A stretch of 28,000 bases of DNA from Owenia fusiformis (GCA_903813345.2 CAIIXF020000112.1:1-28000); one strand, 5' to 3'; counted from the stretch's first letter, positions 10,119 to 19,284 are shown. Numbers and translations are program-made. The notes: generated from the sequence alone by a model not told the origin.

Positions 10119-10410
10119 GCTGCTTATTTTTTCGTGAAGCCACTCAGTAAAATTACGATTTCGCTCAACCCTGATGTTCAATCAACATCATTCGAGTATC
10201 TATATGTTCCTGACACGTTCGGGCATCCGGTTATGACAACGTCTACCCAATGTTTGCACGAGAAATTGACGTAATTCATGACTGAAATCGGGAAGACAAA
10301 AATATGTGATATTCTTTCAGAATTGTTTATAATAACTATTTACAGAAACGTTCCCGAGACACAATCCATTTGGGTAGGGTTTGTTTTAAAGTCGAAAAGC
10401 CCCAATAAGA
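10119..10410 (+). pseudogene. Coding relic A of an unknown protein (paralogue of 10981-11196)
   Basis: One frame reads FVKPLSKITISLNPDVQS, then TSFEYLYVPDTFGHPV. After a gap of about 80 bases it continues IYRNVPETQSIWVGFVLKS. The inverse-strand sequence at 10981-11196 reads PLSKNTISLQPDVQSRSF, KYICVPDTFGRPG and IYKSVPETLIYLATVLFE. The shared residues PLSK-TISL-PDVQS-SF-Y--VPDTFG-P and IY--VPET survive although the DNA has changed at many third positions, so this was once protein-coding. Family not recognised. Stops and an insertion separate the two blocks here. It may be a relic of the element's own protein or captured host sequence. Confidence 0.5.
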
Positions 10411-10980
10411 CAATACAAACCCAGATTAAAGAGAGAATCAGATATAGCAAGCAGGCTAAACAAAAAATTGTTTCAATTTTAGAATGTTTTTGTCTCATGT
10501 CATTCCTTGTCATGTCTATTTTCTAAAAATCACAAAAGTGCATACTTTATTCCAGGAAAACTAAAGATTTTTACAATAATGTATTATTTTTCTATAAGAA
10601 TGGTTACCATTCTTATTATTTGGGAGAATTTAAACATTTTTCACTCATTTTTGCACTTTGAATCATTAATAACTTCACCAATTTATAACATATTGTGAAT
10701 CTTTTGGGAGATATTGTATTTGATATTGTAAGGAATAGATTGGTAGGTCAATTTTACATGTTGCTTGTAATTTTGTCACCCCCTATAGATCAGATTCTGC
10801 CTTTAAACCCAGAAGAATGCAGATTTCATCTAATGATTTACGTTCATGTAAACAAGGAAAGTACATATAATCCCCATATAAAACACTGGCCTACGTGACA
10901 TGTAAACACAGGTTCAAATTGAAATATAGAAAATTTTCAACATAGCATTTGCTTCTGTGTTCTGTATGCCCCTCTACCTG
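10411..10980. other. AT-rich spacer between the two coding relics
   Basis: Several short open frames with low-complexity hydrophobic composition; none is convincing. No repeat recognised. Confidence 0.4.
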
Positions 10981-11196
10981 CTAATAAGGCAATGTATCTT
11001 CAAATAAAACCGTAGCCAAGTAGATAAGGGTCTCTGGAACACTTTTGTAAATAGTTTTCACAAGCAATTTTATTCCCGGACGCCCAAACGTGTCAGGAAC
11101 ACATATATATTTGAATGATCTTGATTGGACATCAGGTTGCAGAGAAATCGTATTTTTACTGAGTGGATTATTGAATTTCATAAATCTAGAGGCCAT
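10981..11196 (-). pseudogene. Coding relic B of an unknown protein (71-codon open frame)
   Basis: An uninterrupted 71-codon frame runs toward the interior from just inside the right arm: MASRFMKFNNPLSKNTISL, QPDVQSRSFKYICVPDTFG, RPGIKLLVKTIYKSVPET, LIYLATVLFEDTLPY. It is homologous at the protein level to relic A, which lies on the other strand. Relic B keeps the segment joining the VPDTFG and VPET blocks that relic A has lost or had interrupted. No catalytic motif is recognised. It could be an exon of a larger lost gene. Confidence 0.45.
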
Positions 11197-11311
11197 TCAG
11201 GAGTGGAAAACCTTAAATTATCAGAGATTAATGTTTCCAAACTGTTTTGAAACAAACTGACGTCTTGTTTTCAACCTACACCTTGCTCCTTTCTGTCGTA
11301 TTTAATAAAAC

Positions 11312-11385
11312 AAAAATAGTATATCACGGAGGGATACGAACCCCTCACCTGGGACTTGGTTATTCACTAGCGCCATAGGCGTTCT
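11312..11385 (-). promoter_or_regulatory. Second tRNA-like sequence (right arm)
   Basis: Inverse copy of 6758-6831, with the B box reading GGGTTCGTATCCC on the minus strand, closer to the tRNA consensus on its 5' side than the left copy. Confidence 0.45.
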
Positions 11386-11497
11386 ACTATTCTGGATACA
11401 ACTGACGAGTCGTATTTAAGTGGAGACAAAAGTGAGGATCATTTTGAATTGACGCTCGGTATAAATATATAATACTTTTGTTCTTTCATATCGGTAG

Positions 11498-11575
11498 TTT
11501 GTTGGCCTAATGGTTAGCGTGCCTGGCTTCCATAGTCTAGGTTAGTTGATCGAGACCCGTTCAAATCGAACTTTT
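11498..11575 (+). promoter_or_regulatory. tRNA-like pol III promoter sequence (right arm)
   Basis: A box TGGCCTAATGG at 11503-11513, B-box-like GTTCAAATC at 11559-11567, and TTTTT from about 11572, a standard pol III terminator. Mirror copy of 6570-6645. The A-to-B spacing is slightly longer than in most tRNAs. Confidence 0.5.
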
Positions 11576-12564
11576 TGATTTGCTTGTTGTCAAGATATAA
11601 TAAGTAGGGCAAAATCCGGAAAAAGTAGATCAAAAATACTCCAATGGAGTATAAAATTGTCACCAGGATTCCGGAATGAGACGAATGTTAACTCGTGAAA
11701 TCTCGGTAGATAAGGTAGGTCAGAAAATCCGGATTAATCCGAACAAGGTTCGGGAATTTCCGTCATAAGAAGTAGGTCAAAAATACTCCAATGGAGTATA
11801 AAATTGTCACCAGGATTCCGAAATACGACGAATCGAATCGGCAAACTTCGGTACAATAATGAAGTGCATAAAAATCGTGAACCAGGTGTCAGGGGCTTCC
11901 CTCATCTTTCCATAAATGGTTCTAAAAGCCTTATATGGATCTATCACGTGACATTCAAAATGACGTTCCTATATGGTTCTATGGGCCTTATATGGATCTT
12001 TCGAACACGTGACCAAATCAAAATCAAAATCAAAATTTTACCTTGACCATTGGATGGGATTTCATAGAAAATATCAAAGAAAACATATTCTCGTGATCCT
12101 TAAATCACTTAAATTCGATCATTTTATCTTCACCCCTTGATGGAATTTTATGAAAGAAGTTATGAAAACACATCATCATGTAAGGGTTTTCACCTAAATT
12201 AGCTCGTTTTATCTTGACCCTTCAATTGAATTTCATTGAAAAATGTTTCATGAAAAATATCATGTTATGATTTGTATTTAAATAAGACCGTTTCATTTAA
12301 ATACTTGCTGGATAATATTTCATTAAAAAACGCACTTTAAAAATATTTCAGGATTTGCCTTAATTTATCAATGTAATGTAAGTATTAGATTGACTCTCAA
12401 ATAGGGTTCTATTTTAACTTTTTTATTGAAATTAATACTAGGCAGGACTCACTCTCTAAATAGCTAATAAAAATTCAACCCTTGGATGTGATTTCGTTGA
12501 AAAAAAAATATGACAAGTCCAGAATCAAATGATTTGTCCAGAACCTCTTAAGATCCTGTTAATG

Positions 12565-12884
12565 TGTGAAATCAAAGTTTCTCTAGCCAGCTATGAATAT
12601 TCTAAGTCCCTCAAGCTGGTAATATTCTAAGTTCATCAAGTTGTAGATGTAGGAAATCTACAAAGTTCCTCTAGCCAGCGATGAATATTCCAAGTCCCTC
12701 AAGCTGGTAATATTCTAAGTTCATCAAGTTGAAGATGTAGGAAATCTACAAAGTTCCTCTAGCCAGCGATGAATACTCTTAAGTCCCTCAAGTTATAGAT
12801 GTGTGAAATCTACAAAGTTCCTCTAGCCAGCGATGAATATTCTAAGTCCCTCAAGCTGGCGAATATTCTAAGTCCTTCAAGTTA
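12565..12884 (+). repeat. 88-bp tandem array, fragment between the 7-kb element and mariner
   Basis: Three to four units in the same orientation as 5332-5578. The first unit is a distinct variant (CAAAGTTTCTCTAGCCAGC then TATGAATATTC). The last ends CTGGCGAATATTC-TAAGTCC-TTCAAGTTA, directly before the TA duplication of mariner. At 12786-12812 the array still holds the uninterrupted site CAAGTTATAGATGTGTG followed by AAATCTACAAAG, which serves as the empty-site reference for all three insertions. Confidence 0.95.
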
Positions 12885-12886
12885 TA

Positions 12887-13098
12887 CGAGGGGTGATCAA
12901 TAAGTAATGGACGCTTTTTTACACAGATGCTTTTTATATACCAATCCCTTCGATTTTCTTAAAAGTGATACTTCATTCAATTATCTATCAACTCTGAATA
13001 TTTGAAGACAATATATATATATATATTACATGTTGATATATCTTTATTTCCGTGAAGGAGGTACAGGTACCCCGGACCGACATTTACGTCACATATTC
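12887..13098 (+). repeat. Left long TIR of the mariner element
   Basis: Inverse of 13783-13979. Differs by a longer TA dinucleotide run (about 13011-13026) and scattered substitutions. A mariner with TIRs of about 200 bp belongs to a long-TIR minority; most have about 30 bp. Confidence 0.9.
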
Positions 13099-13254
13099 TG
13101 AAGCTATTTTAGATTGTTTAACATGCAATGCAGTTGAATGCAGGCTGAACAAAACAAACCATTATGGCCATGAATTACCCCATTTTTTATGCCACAGTAA
13201 TAATATTAATAGTTTTGAATATTTTATCATCACTATGTGGTATTCATGCCACAT

Positions 13255-13640
13255 TCATTCCACAGGGCCCTCTAAATAGTTTCCATCAAGTGCTACATGT
13301 ACACAATTCCTCATCCTCTTAACTCAAGATTGTGAGACAAGGCTGAATCCATTCTCTGACATGGTAGCAAGATGCAGTTGCACGGGTTGTTTTATTTCAT
13401 CAATGTCAATAAACCTGCGTCCTTTCTCTATAGAAATAAGTAGTATAGAAATAAACAAGTCACGTGTGAGCAGATCTGGACAATATGGTGCATTGGACAA
13501 GGGCTCAATTTTGAGGTCGAGGGATATTGTTTTCTGAACATTTTGAGATCTGTGGGCAGGTGCATTGTCCATATGGAGTAGGATGTTCCCTTCTCTCACC
13601 ACCCCTTTCTTCCACTGTATGCTTTCTCAAATTGACCTGC
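13255..13640 (-). pseudogene. Mariner transposase, C-terminal remnant
   Basis: The frame contains NILLHMDNAPAHRSQN, the second catalytic Asp region of mariner transposases (HxDNAPAH). It then has NAPYCPDLLTRDLF, matching the YSPDLAPxD block with the third catalytic Asp. By my count 35 residues lie between the two Asp, against 34 in canonical DD34D mariners. Downstream it reads EKGRRFIDIDEIKQPVQLH and, after one TGA where mariners usually have Trp, VKRMRNCVHV and DGNYLEGPVE. Upstream, SECCMEEVCRSI is still recognisable but a stop follows. The N-terminal DNA-binding part and the first Asp are gone. Confidence 0.85.
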
Positions 13641-13782
13641 AAACCTCTTCCATACAACACTCTGACATTACAATACTTTCTGTTTATGTGTTACCAGTCA
13701 GCAAAATTTTTTAAACAACACAACACTTGTTGCATATAAAACGTTCAAATCTAACTGAAATTTACCAAACTGGCTAAAATCT

Positions 13783-13979
13783 GAATATGTGACGTAAATG
13801 TCGGTCCCGAGGTACCTGTACCTCCTTCACGGAAATAAGGATATATCAATATGTATAATATATCTTGTCTTCAAATCTTCAGAATTGATAGATAATTGAA
13901 TGATGTATCACTGGTAGGAAAATCAAAGGGATAAAGTATCTGTGTAAAAAAGCGTCCATTACTTATTGATCACATCTCG
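13783..13979 (-). repeat. Right long TIR of the mariner element
   Basis: Reverse complement of 12887-13098, sharing TAATGGACGCTTTTTTACAC, TTCAATTATCTATCAA and GGTACAGGTACC. Arm divergence is clearly greater than in the 7-kb element, so the mariner copy is probably older. Confidence 0.9.
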
Positions 13980-13981
13980 TA

Positions 13982-14195
13982 GATGTGTGAAATCAAAGTT
14001 TCTCTAGCCAGCTATGAATATTCTAAGTCCCTCAAGCTGGTAATATTCTAAGTTCATCAAGTTGTAGATGTAGGAAATCTACAAAGTTCCTCTAGCCAGC
14101 GATGAATATTCTAAGTCCACCAAGTTAAAGATGTAGCTAATCTACAAAGTTCCTCTTGCCAGCAATGAATATTCTAAGTCCATCAAGCTATGCGT
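13982..14195 (+). repeat. 88-bp tandem array, resumed after mariner
   Basis: Begins GATGTGTGAAATCAAAG, then TTTCTCTAGCCAGCTATG, the same unusual unit variant that starts the block at 12565. The run from 13985 to about 14110 is nearly identical to 12565-12690, so the array was duplicated in a higher-order block before the insertions. Toward 14195 the units decay into the 79-bp type. Confidence 0.92.
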
Positions 14196-15060
14196 GAATA
14201 TTCCTAAAGTTCCTCTGGGCCTCAAACTCCAGGCAACTATGGTGAATATTGGCTAAGTCCCTTAATATATACGTGAATATTCCTTAAGTTTCTCTGGGCA
14301 TTAAACTCCAGGCAACTATGGTGAATATTGGCTAAGTCCCTCAATATATGCGTGAATATTCCTTAAGTTTCTCTGGGCATTAAACTCCAGGCAACTATGG
14401 TGAATATTGGCTAAGTCCCTCAATATATGCGAATATTCCTTAAGTTCCTCTGGGCCTCAAACTCCAGGCAACTATGGTGAATATTGGCTAAGTCCCTTAA
14501 TATATGCGTGAATATTCCTTAAGTTTCTCTGGCATTAAACTCCAGGCAACTATGGTGAATATTGGCTAAGTCCCTCAATATATGCGTGAATATTCCTTAA
14601 GTTTCTCTGGGCATTAAACTCCAGGCAACTATGGTGAATATTGGCTAAGTTCCTCAATATATGCGTGAATATTCCTTAAGTTCCTCTGGGCATTAAACTC
14701 CAGGCAACTATGGTGAATATTGGCTAAGTCCCTCAATATATGCGAATAAAGTTCCTCTGGGCATTAAACTCCAGGCAACTATGGTGAATATTGGCTAAGT
14801 CCCTCAATATATGCGAATATTCCTTAAGTTCCTCTGGGCATTAAACTTCAGGCAACTATGGTGAATATTGGCTAAGTCCCTCAATATATGCGAATATTCC
14901 TTAAGTTCCTCGGGGCATTAAACTCCAGGCAACTATGGTGAATATTGGCTAAGTCCCTCAATATATGCGAATATTCCTTAAGTTCCTCTGGGTATTAAAC
15001 TCCAGGCAACTATGGTGAATATTGGCTAAGTCCCTCAATATATGCGAATATCCTCTAAAT
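14196..15060 (+). repeat. 79-bp tandem array, about 11 copies
   Basis: Unit: CTAAGTCCCTCAATATATGC, GTGAATATTCCTTAAG, TTTCTCTGGGCATTAAAC, TCCAGGCAACTATGG, TGAATATTGG. Copies start at about 14250, 14330, 14410, 14487, 14565, 14644, 14724, 14797, 14873, 14948 and 15024. Some lack GTG after TATGC (about 76 bp). Copies are highly similar, implying recent expansion. The unit shares TCTAAGTCCCTCAA and GAATATTC with the 88-bp unit, so the two are related. Confidence 0.95.
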
Positions 15061-15180
15061 TCCCCTGGGTAATATCCTCTAAGTATTCCTCTACCTTAAA
15101 ATCCACTCAGTCTCTCGACAGGTGTGTTGAATCTGTCCAAAGATCCTCTAAGTACCTCTGGGTAAAATCCTCAGGATATG
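15061..15180 (+). repeat. Decayed right edge of the tandem array
   Basis: Fragments such as CTAAGTATTCCTCTACC, CCTCTAAGTACCTCTGGG and TCCTCAGGATATGAAT are short, diverged versions of the unit. The repeat ends by about 15180. Confidence 0.75.
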
Positions 15181-16200
15181 AATAGTGCAAAATAACTGGC
15201 TTCATTTAGAACTCACAATCTGTGCTATCTAATGTAACATTAATACATGTTTAGTACATAATTAACTAGATAAATGTATAAACTAAATAAATATAACATA
15301 AACCAATCATCATTGGTTATAATCATGCCGAGATTGACCAAAAAACTAGTAATTGAATGTAGGTCAAGATAGCTCTTCAATAGTAAGATGAGAAAAATGT
15401 AAACAAACGAAAGCAAAAAGAAATCTCACAAAAATGAGCAGTTTACATGATTCTGCCTACTCCTTTAGTATTACATACATTCATGTAAGTATACTACTTA
15501 TCAACCAAACTGGAAAACACTTTCTCACTGTTTTAACTAAGAAAACTGATACAATGGCACTGGACTACAAAGAATCGAAAATCTGAAAAGTAAAAAGTTG
15601 TTACAGTAGTTTGAGAAAAAAATCCCATGAGTTCTGTAACACTCTGTATATATCTTTATATTCCAATTTTAAAATGACCGTAACCTTTCTTTCATAACCG
15701 GTGAGACTGTGATTCTCATTTACACTGGAACAGGTACTGCTCCCTGTGAAGTATATGACGCGTGTGTACTTGTTTGCTTTCTTTTTAGTTAATAACCATT
15801 TAATTTTGAAAATAGAAGAACTGTAATTGGCGTGTTCTACTTGGTACATATAATGATGCCACATAGCTGGACAAATGACTGGAACCATAGCTTTATGGGT
15901 ATTCCATAGCCAATTTATGGATTAACTACAGGGTAAGACAAAAAGGAAACCCAAACAAATATTAATATTAATGACCCTGTCTTCGAGCATAGGCTTCAAT
16001 TCATATCCGGCACAATTTAATCTTGTTAAATGTTCTTTCATTCTATATAAGTTTCATTGGTCTATTTCTGATAGTCACAGTTTCATGGCCATTTTACAAA
16101 TCATGCTCATCAAAATAAGAGACACGCCCGATATGATTCCCCAAACTTTTATCTTTGTAGCCATTTTCAAAGATATTGTCCGCACTTGCAACTCTAAACT
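15181..16200. other. Unassigned AT-rich spacer
   Basis: No convincing gene. A 95-codon minus-strand frame (15601-15888) and a 103-codon plus-strand frame (15971-16282) have low-complexity or hydrophobic compositions and no motif I recognise. ACACTCTGTATATATC near 15640 resembles AACACTCTGTATACGAC at about 20082 and may mark an old repeat. Confidence 0.4.
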
Positions 16201-16204
16201 ACCA

Positions 16205-16512
16205 ATAGGCGTAGCAAGAGGGGTTCGTGTGCTCGGGAGAACCCCCCCCCCCAACTTCGCCTCTAACCCTCTTTCGTTATAAAGAGAACCTTGGTCAGGC
16301 TCAACCCCCTTTTCTGAAAAATCAACAAGCTCGATCCAGGATGGGAGCGAACCCCAATCTCAGAAAGATGATTATTTGTGTGCACACATTGAATCGCCTG
16401 TTTGACTAGCTATTTGATAAATCACCAATGATTGGTTCATTTTAACGGTTTCCGTTGAACTAAGCCCCCCCCCCATTTCGTTATAGAACAAACCCCCCAT
16501 GGAAGAAAAATA
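16205..16512. repeat. C-tract repeat region
   Basis: Runs of 11 C (16242-16252) and 10 C (16465-16474) are each followed by TTTCGTTATA and then short AACCCCC runs, suggesting two partial copies of one repeat. GTAGCAAGAGGGGTTCGTG precedes the first. Open frames here are not supported. Confidence 0.5.
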
Positions 16513-16800
16513 TAACCCCCTTAGTAAATTCTAGCTAAGTCCCTGTAGAAGCATCAGAGAGTTGAAACAAGAGATAAGAAGGATCTATTACCCAAGATAT
16601 CTATGCATTTAGCGTGTAATCAGAACAAGTTCACCCAATGCGTTCCATTTATCCACCAGAGACGAGACTGGCGTGGTCATTTGAAATAGACCATGGCCAA
16701 TAAAACTAAAAAGAGGACGTTGAACAAATTTTTGATAATATGAGTTTAAACCAATGCTGAATGGCTGGGTTATAAACATTTTTTGGATCACTATATTTAC

Positions 16801-17121
16801 CTAGATATTCATCTGAGTGTTTAGTTTCTGTCCATGGGTCAGTCAGCTTTTTTTCATACAATTTTGTATAAGGTGTACTTCCGCCTGGTCCAACATCGTA
16901 CACGCTTGTTGTTGCGCCAGCAGACTCATGGCTTCCCTGCAGTGTTTGTTTCAATGGTGATGAATACTCATCCTCAACCAATTGTTTTTCCTTATCGTAC
17001 AATGCCATCATTTCTTTTTCTTTCTCGGATGGATCTTCATCTGGGCTTGTAGTTGGACCGGGCTGAATATTCATATCTAAAATGGATCGAGGTGTATAGT
17101 AGAATGCATGGGATTGAGAAA
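16801..17121 (-). CDS. Exon 7 (or exon of a neighbouring gene): unknown conserved-looking segment
   Basis: 321 nt, phase 1 at both ends, acceptor CTTTTCCAG and donor CTAG|GTAAAT. Encodes SQSHAFYYTPRSILDMN, IQPGPTTSPDEDPSEKEKE, MMALYDKEKQLVEDEY, SSPLKQTLQGSHESAG, SVYDVGPGGSTPYTKLYE, KKLTDPWTETKHSDEYL. The start is disordered and acidic, the end Tyr/Gly/Pro-rich, and I recognise no domain. If the donor is not used, the frame runs on to a stop at 16706 (DPKNVYNPAIQHWFK and more), giving a complete C-terminus. The ATG inside (17074) could also start a separate small protein. Confidence 0.5.
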
Positions 17122-17554
17122 CTGGAAAAGATAAATATTAAAGCCTTTCTATTGTACCACTATGTAACCTAAGTCGATTTATACCATGCATTAATGTAAA
17201 CCTCGAGATGATGTCATGTTTAAATTTTGAAAGACATGTTGAAAACAGGACACTTTGAATTGAGCATTGTTATAAAATATATGTGAACATCTAGCTGTTT
17301 CTCATTTTGCCCAAGTCTTACATATCAGCCATTAGAAAGTAAATTGAGTATAATCATTTGATGGTTAATAAGGAAATATTTCCAATTCTCATTTCCAGTT
17401 GTAAACTGTTGAAGATGTTTAACACAAATGGAAAGCTCTTTATTGTCCCTATATGAATTGTTTCATCATTTTACTCTATGACTCAGTATTTTTTTAAATA
17501 CTTGTAAATGTGGATGAGATATCCTCTGCGTGTTACTACTCTATATGAGGGTTA

Positions 17555-17645
17555 TGTTATGGGAGGTATTGGATATGGGGTATATCCCGAGGGAAATATT
17601 GATATCTTACCGAGGGACCTCACTTGTCATGGGATAAAACTCAAT
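17555..17645 (+). mobile_element. Small hairpin element, copy 2 (partial)
   Basis: GGGAGGTATTGGATATGGGG, TATATCCCGAGGGAAATA, TACCGAGGGACC, then ATGGGATAAAAC. It matches the reverse complement of 22717-22831 along most of its length. It is probably a MITE lying outside the coding exons; the ends are degraded, so no target duplication can be read. Confidence 0.55.
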
Positions 17646-18586
17646 ATTTTTGAAACAACACATATATTTTTAAGTAAGAATCAGTACTTAAGAAGCACTG
17701 ATATAAAGTTCAGTGTGATTCGTTCTACTTGCACACGTAATTATATAATATTATATTATTTTATACATTCACATCGGCTCATTTTATAACTTGAAAAAGT
17801 TTCATCGGTAACGGCAGTCACACCAAATTTATTCTTTAAATATTCCATTCCGTCTAAAATATATTTTAAACAGGCTATGAAGTGGGTGAATTATGATCCA
17901 CACGAAAACGTTCAGGAATGCCCGGAAATGTTTTTAACATATAATGGGACATTCCCTTTTTGCAAGTGTTGATACTTTCATATTTGTTAATATATTCAAG
18001 CATTCAACTGGTTTGAAAGATGTCATATGTATTGTTTAAAATCTTCTTCTGAAGAAAATGACACTATGGTATTTTGATATTATATTGTTTCTTTCTAACG
18101 ACAAACTACCCGGCAGCTCCACCATGTGATATTCTATTGTTTCTTTCTAATGACAAACCTTGGAGTCGTAAATACATTTCAATAATATTATTTTTCTAAT
18201 AATTTTGGTTTCATGATATGACAATCTATCTTGAATTTGGAATCTAAATCGAAATATCTCGTGTTATATCCCGCGCTTTACATCTGGCGCGCATCTGTTA
18301 ACTAGATGATACATCTAGCAAAACATCCCTCAAGAACAGCATTATAAACTCAGTGAGTACTGCATTTATTAAAGACAGCTTGAAGGTTTCGAACGCAATG
18401 TCGTTAGACGACTACGTATGAATTCTATGGACGGTAACGTATTGTATTGGTAGTACATTAGATATTTAGCGGACGGTTACGTGCATGTACACCTTTCAAG
18501 TCAAGGTTGCTAGATCTGATAGCCCCTTTCCATGTTATTGTTATAATGGGTAAGAAATGGAATATTGAATTGCTTATATTTTTTTT
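17645..18586. other. Long intron, unassigned stretch
   Basis: AT-rich, no gene. GATATTATATTGTTTCTTTC at about 18076 recurs as GATATTCTATTGTTTCTTTC at about 18127, each followed by TAA/CGACAAAC, a short direct duplication some 50 bp apart. Confidence 0.4.
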
Positions 18587-18589
18587 CAG

Positions 18590-18808
18590 GACTCGCAAGA
18601 GACGCTCTTGTTTGAGCCTCTATAGGGCAAGGAAAAAATTGTGTCTTGCTTTATTTATGAAACCAATGAAAGTCAAAAAGATAGTAATGGAGAGGCAAAA
18701 GAAGAATTAGCATTAAGTACTGATGAATATGACAAAATTAATAACAATGAATCGGAGATACATACTGTATTTGAACGAGGTTCGCGTAACCGTCCATCAA
18801 TATTTTGA
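18590..18808 (+). CDS. Possible plus-strand terminal exon with acidic tail
   Basis: A textbook acceptor (ATATTTTTTTTCAG) at 18587-18589 is followed by DSQETLLFEPL, then TAG, then 60 open codons in the same frame: GKEKIVSCFIYETNESQ, KDSNGEAKEELALSTDEYD, KINNNESEIHTVFERGS, RNRPSIF, ending TGA at 18806-18808. The frame is acidic and polar, unlike chance frames in AT-rich DNA, and holds Tyr motifs (IYETN, DEYDKI). A second acceptor-like site, GCCTCTATAG, coincides with the TAG, so splicing there would skip it. Otherwise this is a broken exon, perhaps a receptor tail. It lies in the long intron of the minus-strand gene. No upstream partner exon is identified. Confidence 0.35.
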
Positions 18809-19284
18809 GTAACGGCAAATTCAAAATAGATTAAAATGGCTTGAGTAGAACATATTAGGTGGTTTCCAATGCTCAATTGGCTTTTTTATGATCGTATGTA
18901 GGTTACACCTATATACCCCGAGGTCGTTAGGCAATGTAGACCATGCCCCAACGACAAAAATAAACAAATTACTAAATTTTGTGTAGTTTTGAATTTCAAA
19001 CTCAACATTTTTTCGCTTATTTCATGTTATCCCCGGGCATCAATTTGCAAAGACTACGTTCAAAATATACATTGCTAAATGTATCACCGATTGCGATGCT
19101 TACATAAATCGTTCATCCTTTCATTGATACACAGTTATAGAAAATAATGCACCAAACTTAGTTTTCTGTTCCATCGCTGCCATTTTATTGGATAAATCAG
19201 TGAACGTAGCCGTCCAACCTCGTTTTCAGAGGTGGCGTAACCGTCATGCTATAGCAGGGTGGATGTTGAGATGGAAAAATCGAA
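18809..19284. other. Intronic stretch, nothing recognised
   Basis: The word CGCGTAACCGTCCATC at 18783 is echoed by GGCGTAACCGTCATGC near 19233 and by CGTAGCCGTCCAACC near 19205. No other structure was seen. Confidence 0.35.

Larger units (their letters stand above)
5582..12561. mobile_element. 6980-bp DNA element with 1340-bp inverted terminal arms
   Basis: The ends are perfect inverted repeats beginning TAACAGGATCTTAAGAGG. The arms 5582-6921 and 11222-12561 are both exactly 1340 bp. They agree almost base for base, including an identical 80-residue shadow frame in each. ATG flanks both sides (5579-5581 and 12562-12564), and removal restores the repeat consensus CAAGTTATAGATGTGTGAAATC. The inner 4.3 kb has no intact transposase. 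It holds a nested 784-bp element, a diverged pair of coding relics near 10.1-11.2 kb, and unremarkable AT-rich DNA. The near-identity of the arms implies recent insertion or ongoing gene conversion. The superfamily is unresolved; the 3-bp duplication and TA-starting tips resemble those of the 3.1-kb foldback element. Confidence 0.9.
11222..12561 (-). repeat. Right 1340-bp inverted arm of the 7-kb element
   Basis: Mirror of 5582-6921 with only scattered single-base differences and no net length change, for example GTTCAAATCG against GTTCATGTCG in one tRNA-like B box. All features of the left arm recur here in inverse order. Confidence 0.95.
12887..13979 (-). mobile_element. Mariner-family element, 1093 bp, internally deleted
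   Basis: Tips CGAGGGGTGATCAATAAG and CGAGATGTGATCAATAAG are inverted, and TA flanks both sides (12885-12886 and 13980-13981), as expected for the Tc1/mariner superfamily. Removal restores CAAGTTA-TA-GATGTGTGAAATC of the array. The TIRs are unusually long, about 200 bp (12887-13098 and 13783-13979). They include CGTGAAGGAGGTACAGGTACC and ACATTTACGTCACATATTC near their inner ends. Only the C-terminal part of a transposase remains between them, read on the minus strand, so the element cannot move on its own. Confidence 0.93.

Noticed and set aside
2183-12561. Assigning the two long-arm elements to PIF/Harbinger because of the 3-bp duplications
   Set aside because: Harbinger targets are TWA, and the duplications here are AAA and ATG. 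No Harbinger protein is visible, so the superfamily is left open.
13052-13279. 75-codon plus-strand frame in the mariner element
   Set aside because: It overlaps the TIR and lies opposite the recognisable transposase remnant.
1-15180. CRISPR-like array
   Set aside because: The repeats are contiguous 79-90 bp tandem units without unique spacers, and the DNA is eukaryotic.
18550-18589. A 40-bp mini-intron (GTAAGA to TTTCAG)
   Set aside because: Too short for animal splicing, and the upstream sequence shows no coding frame that joins the downstream one.
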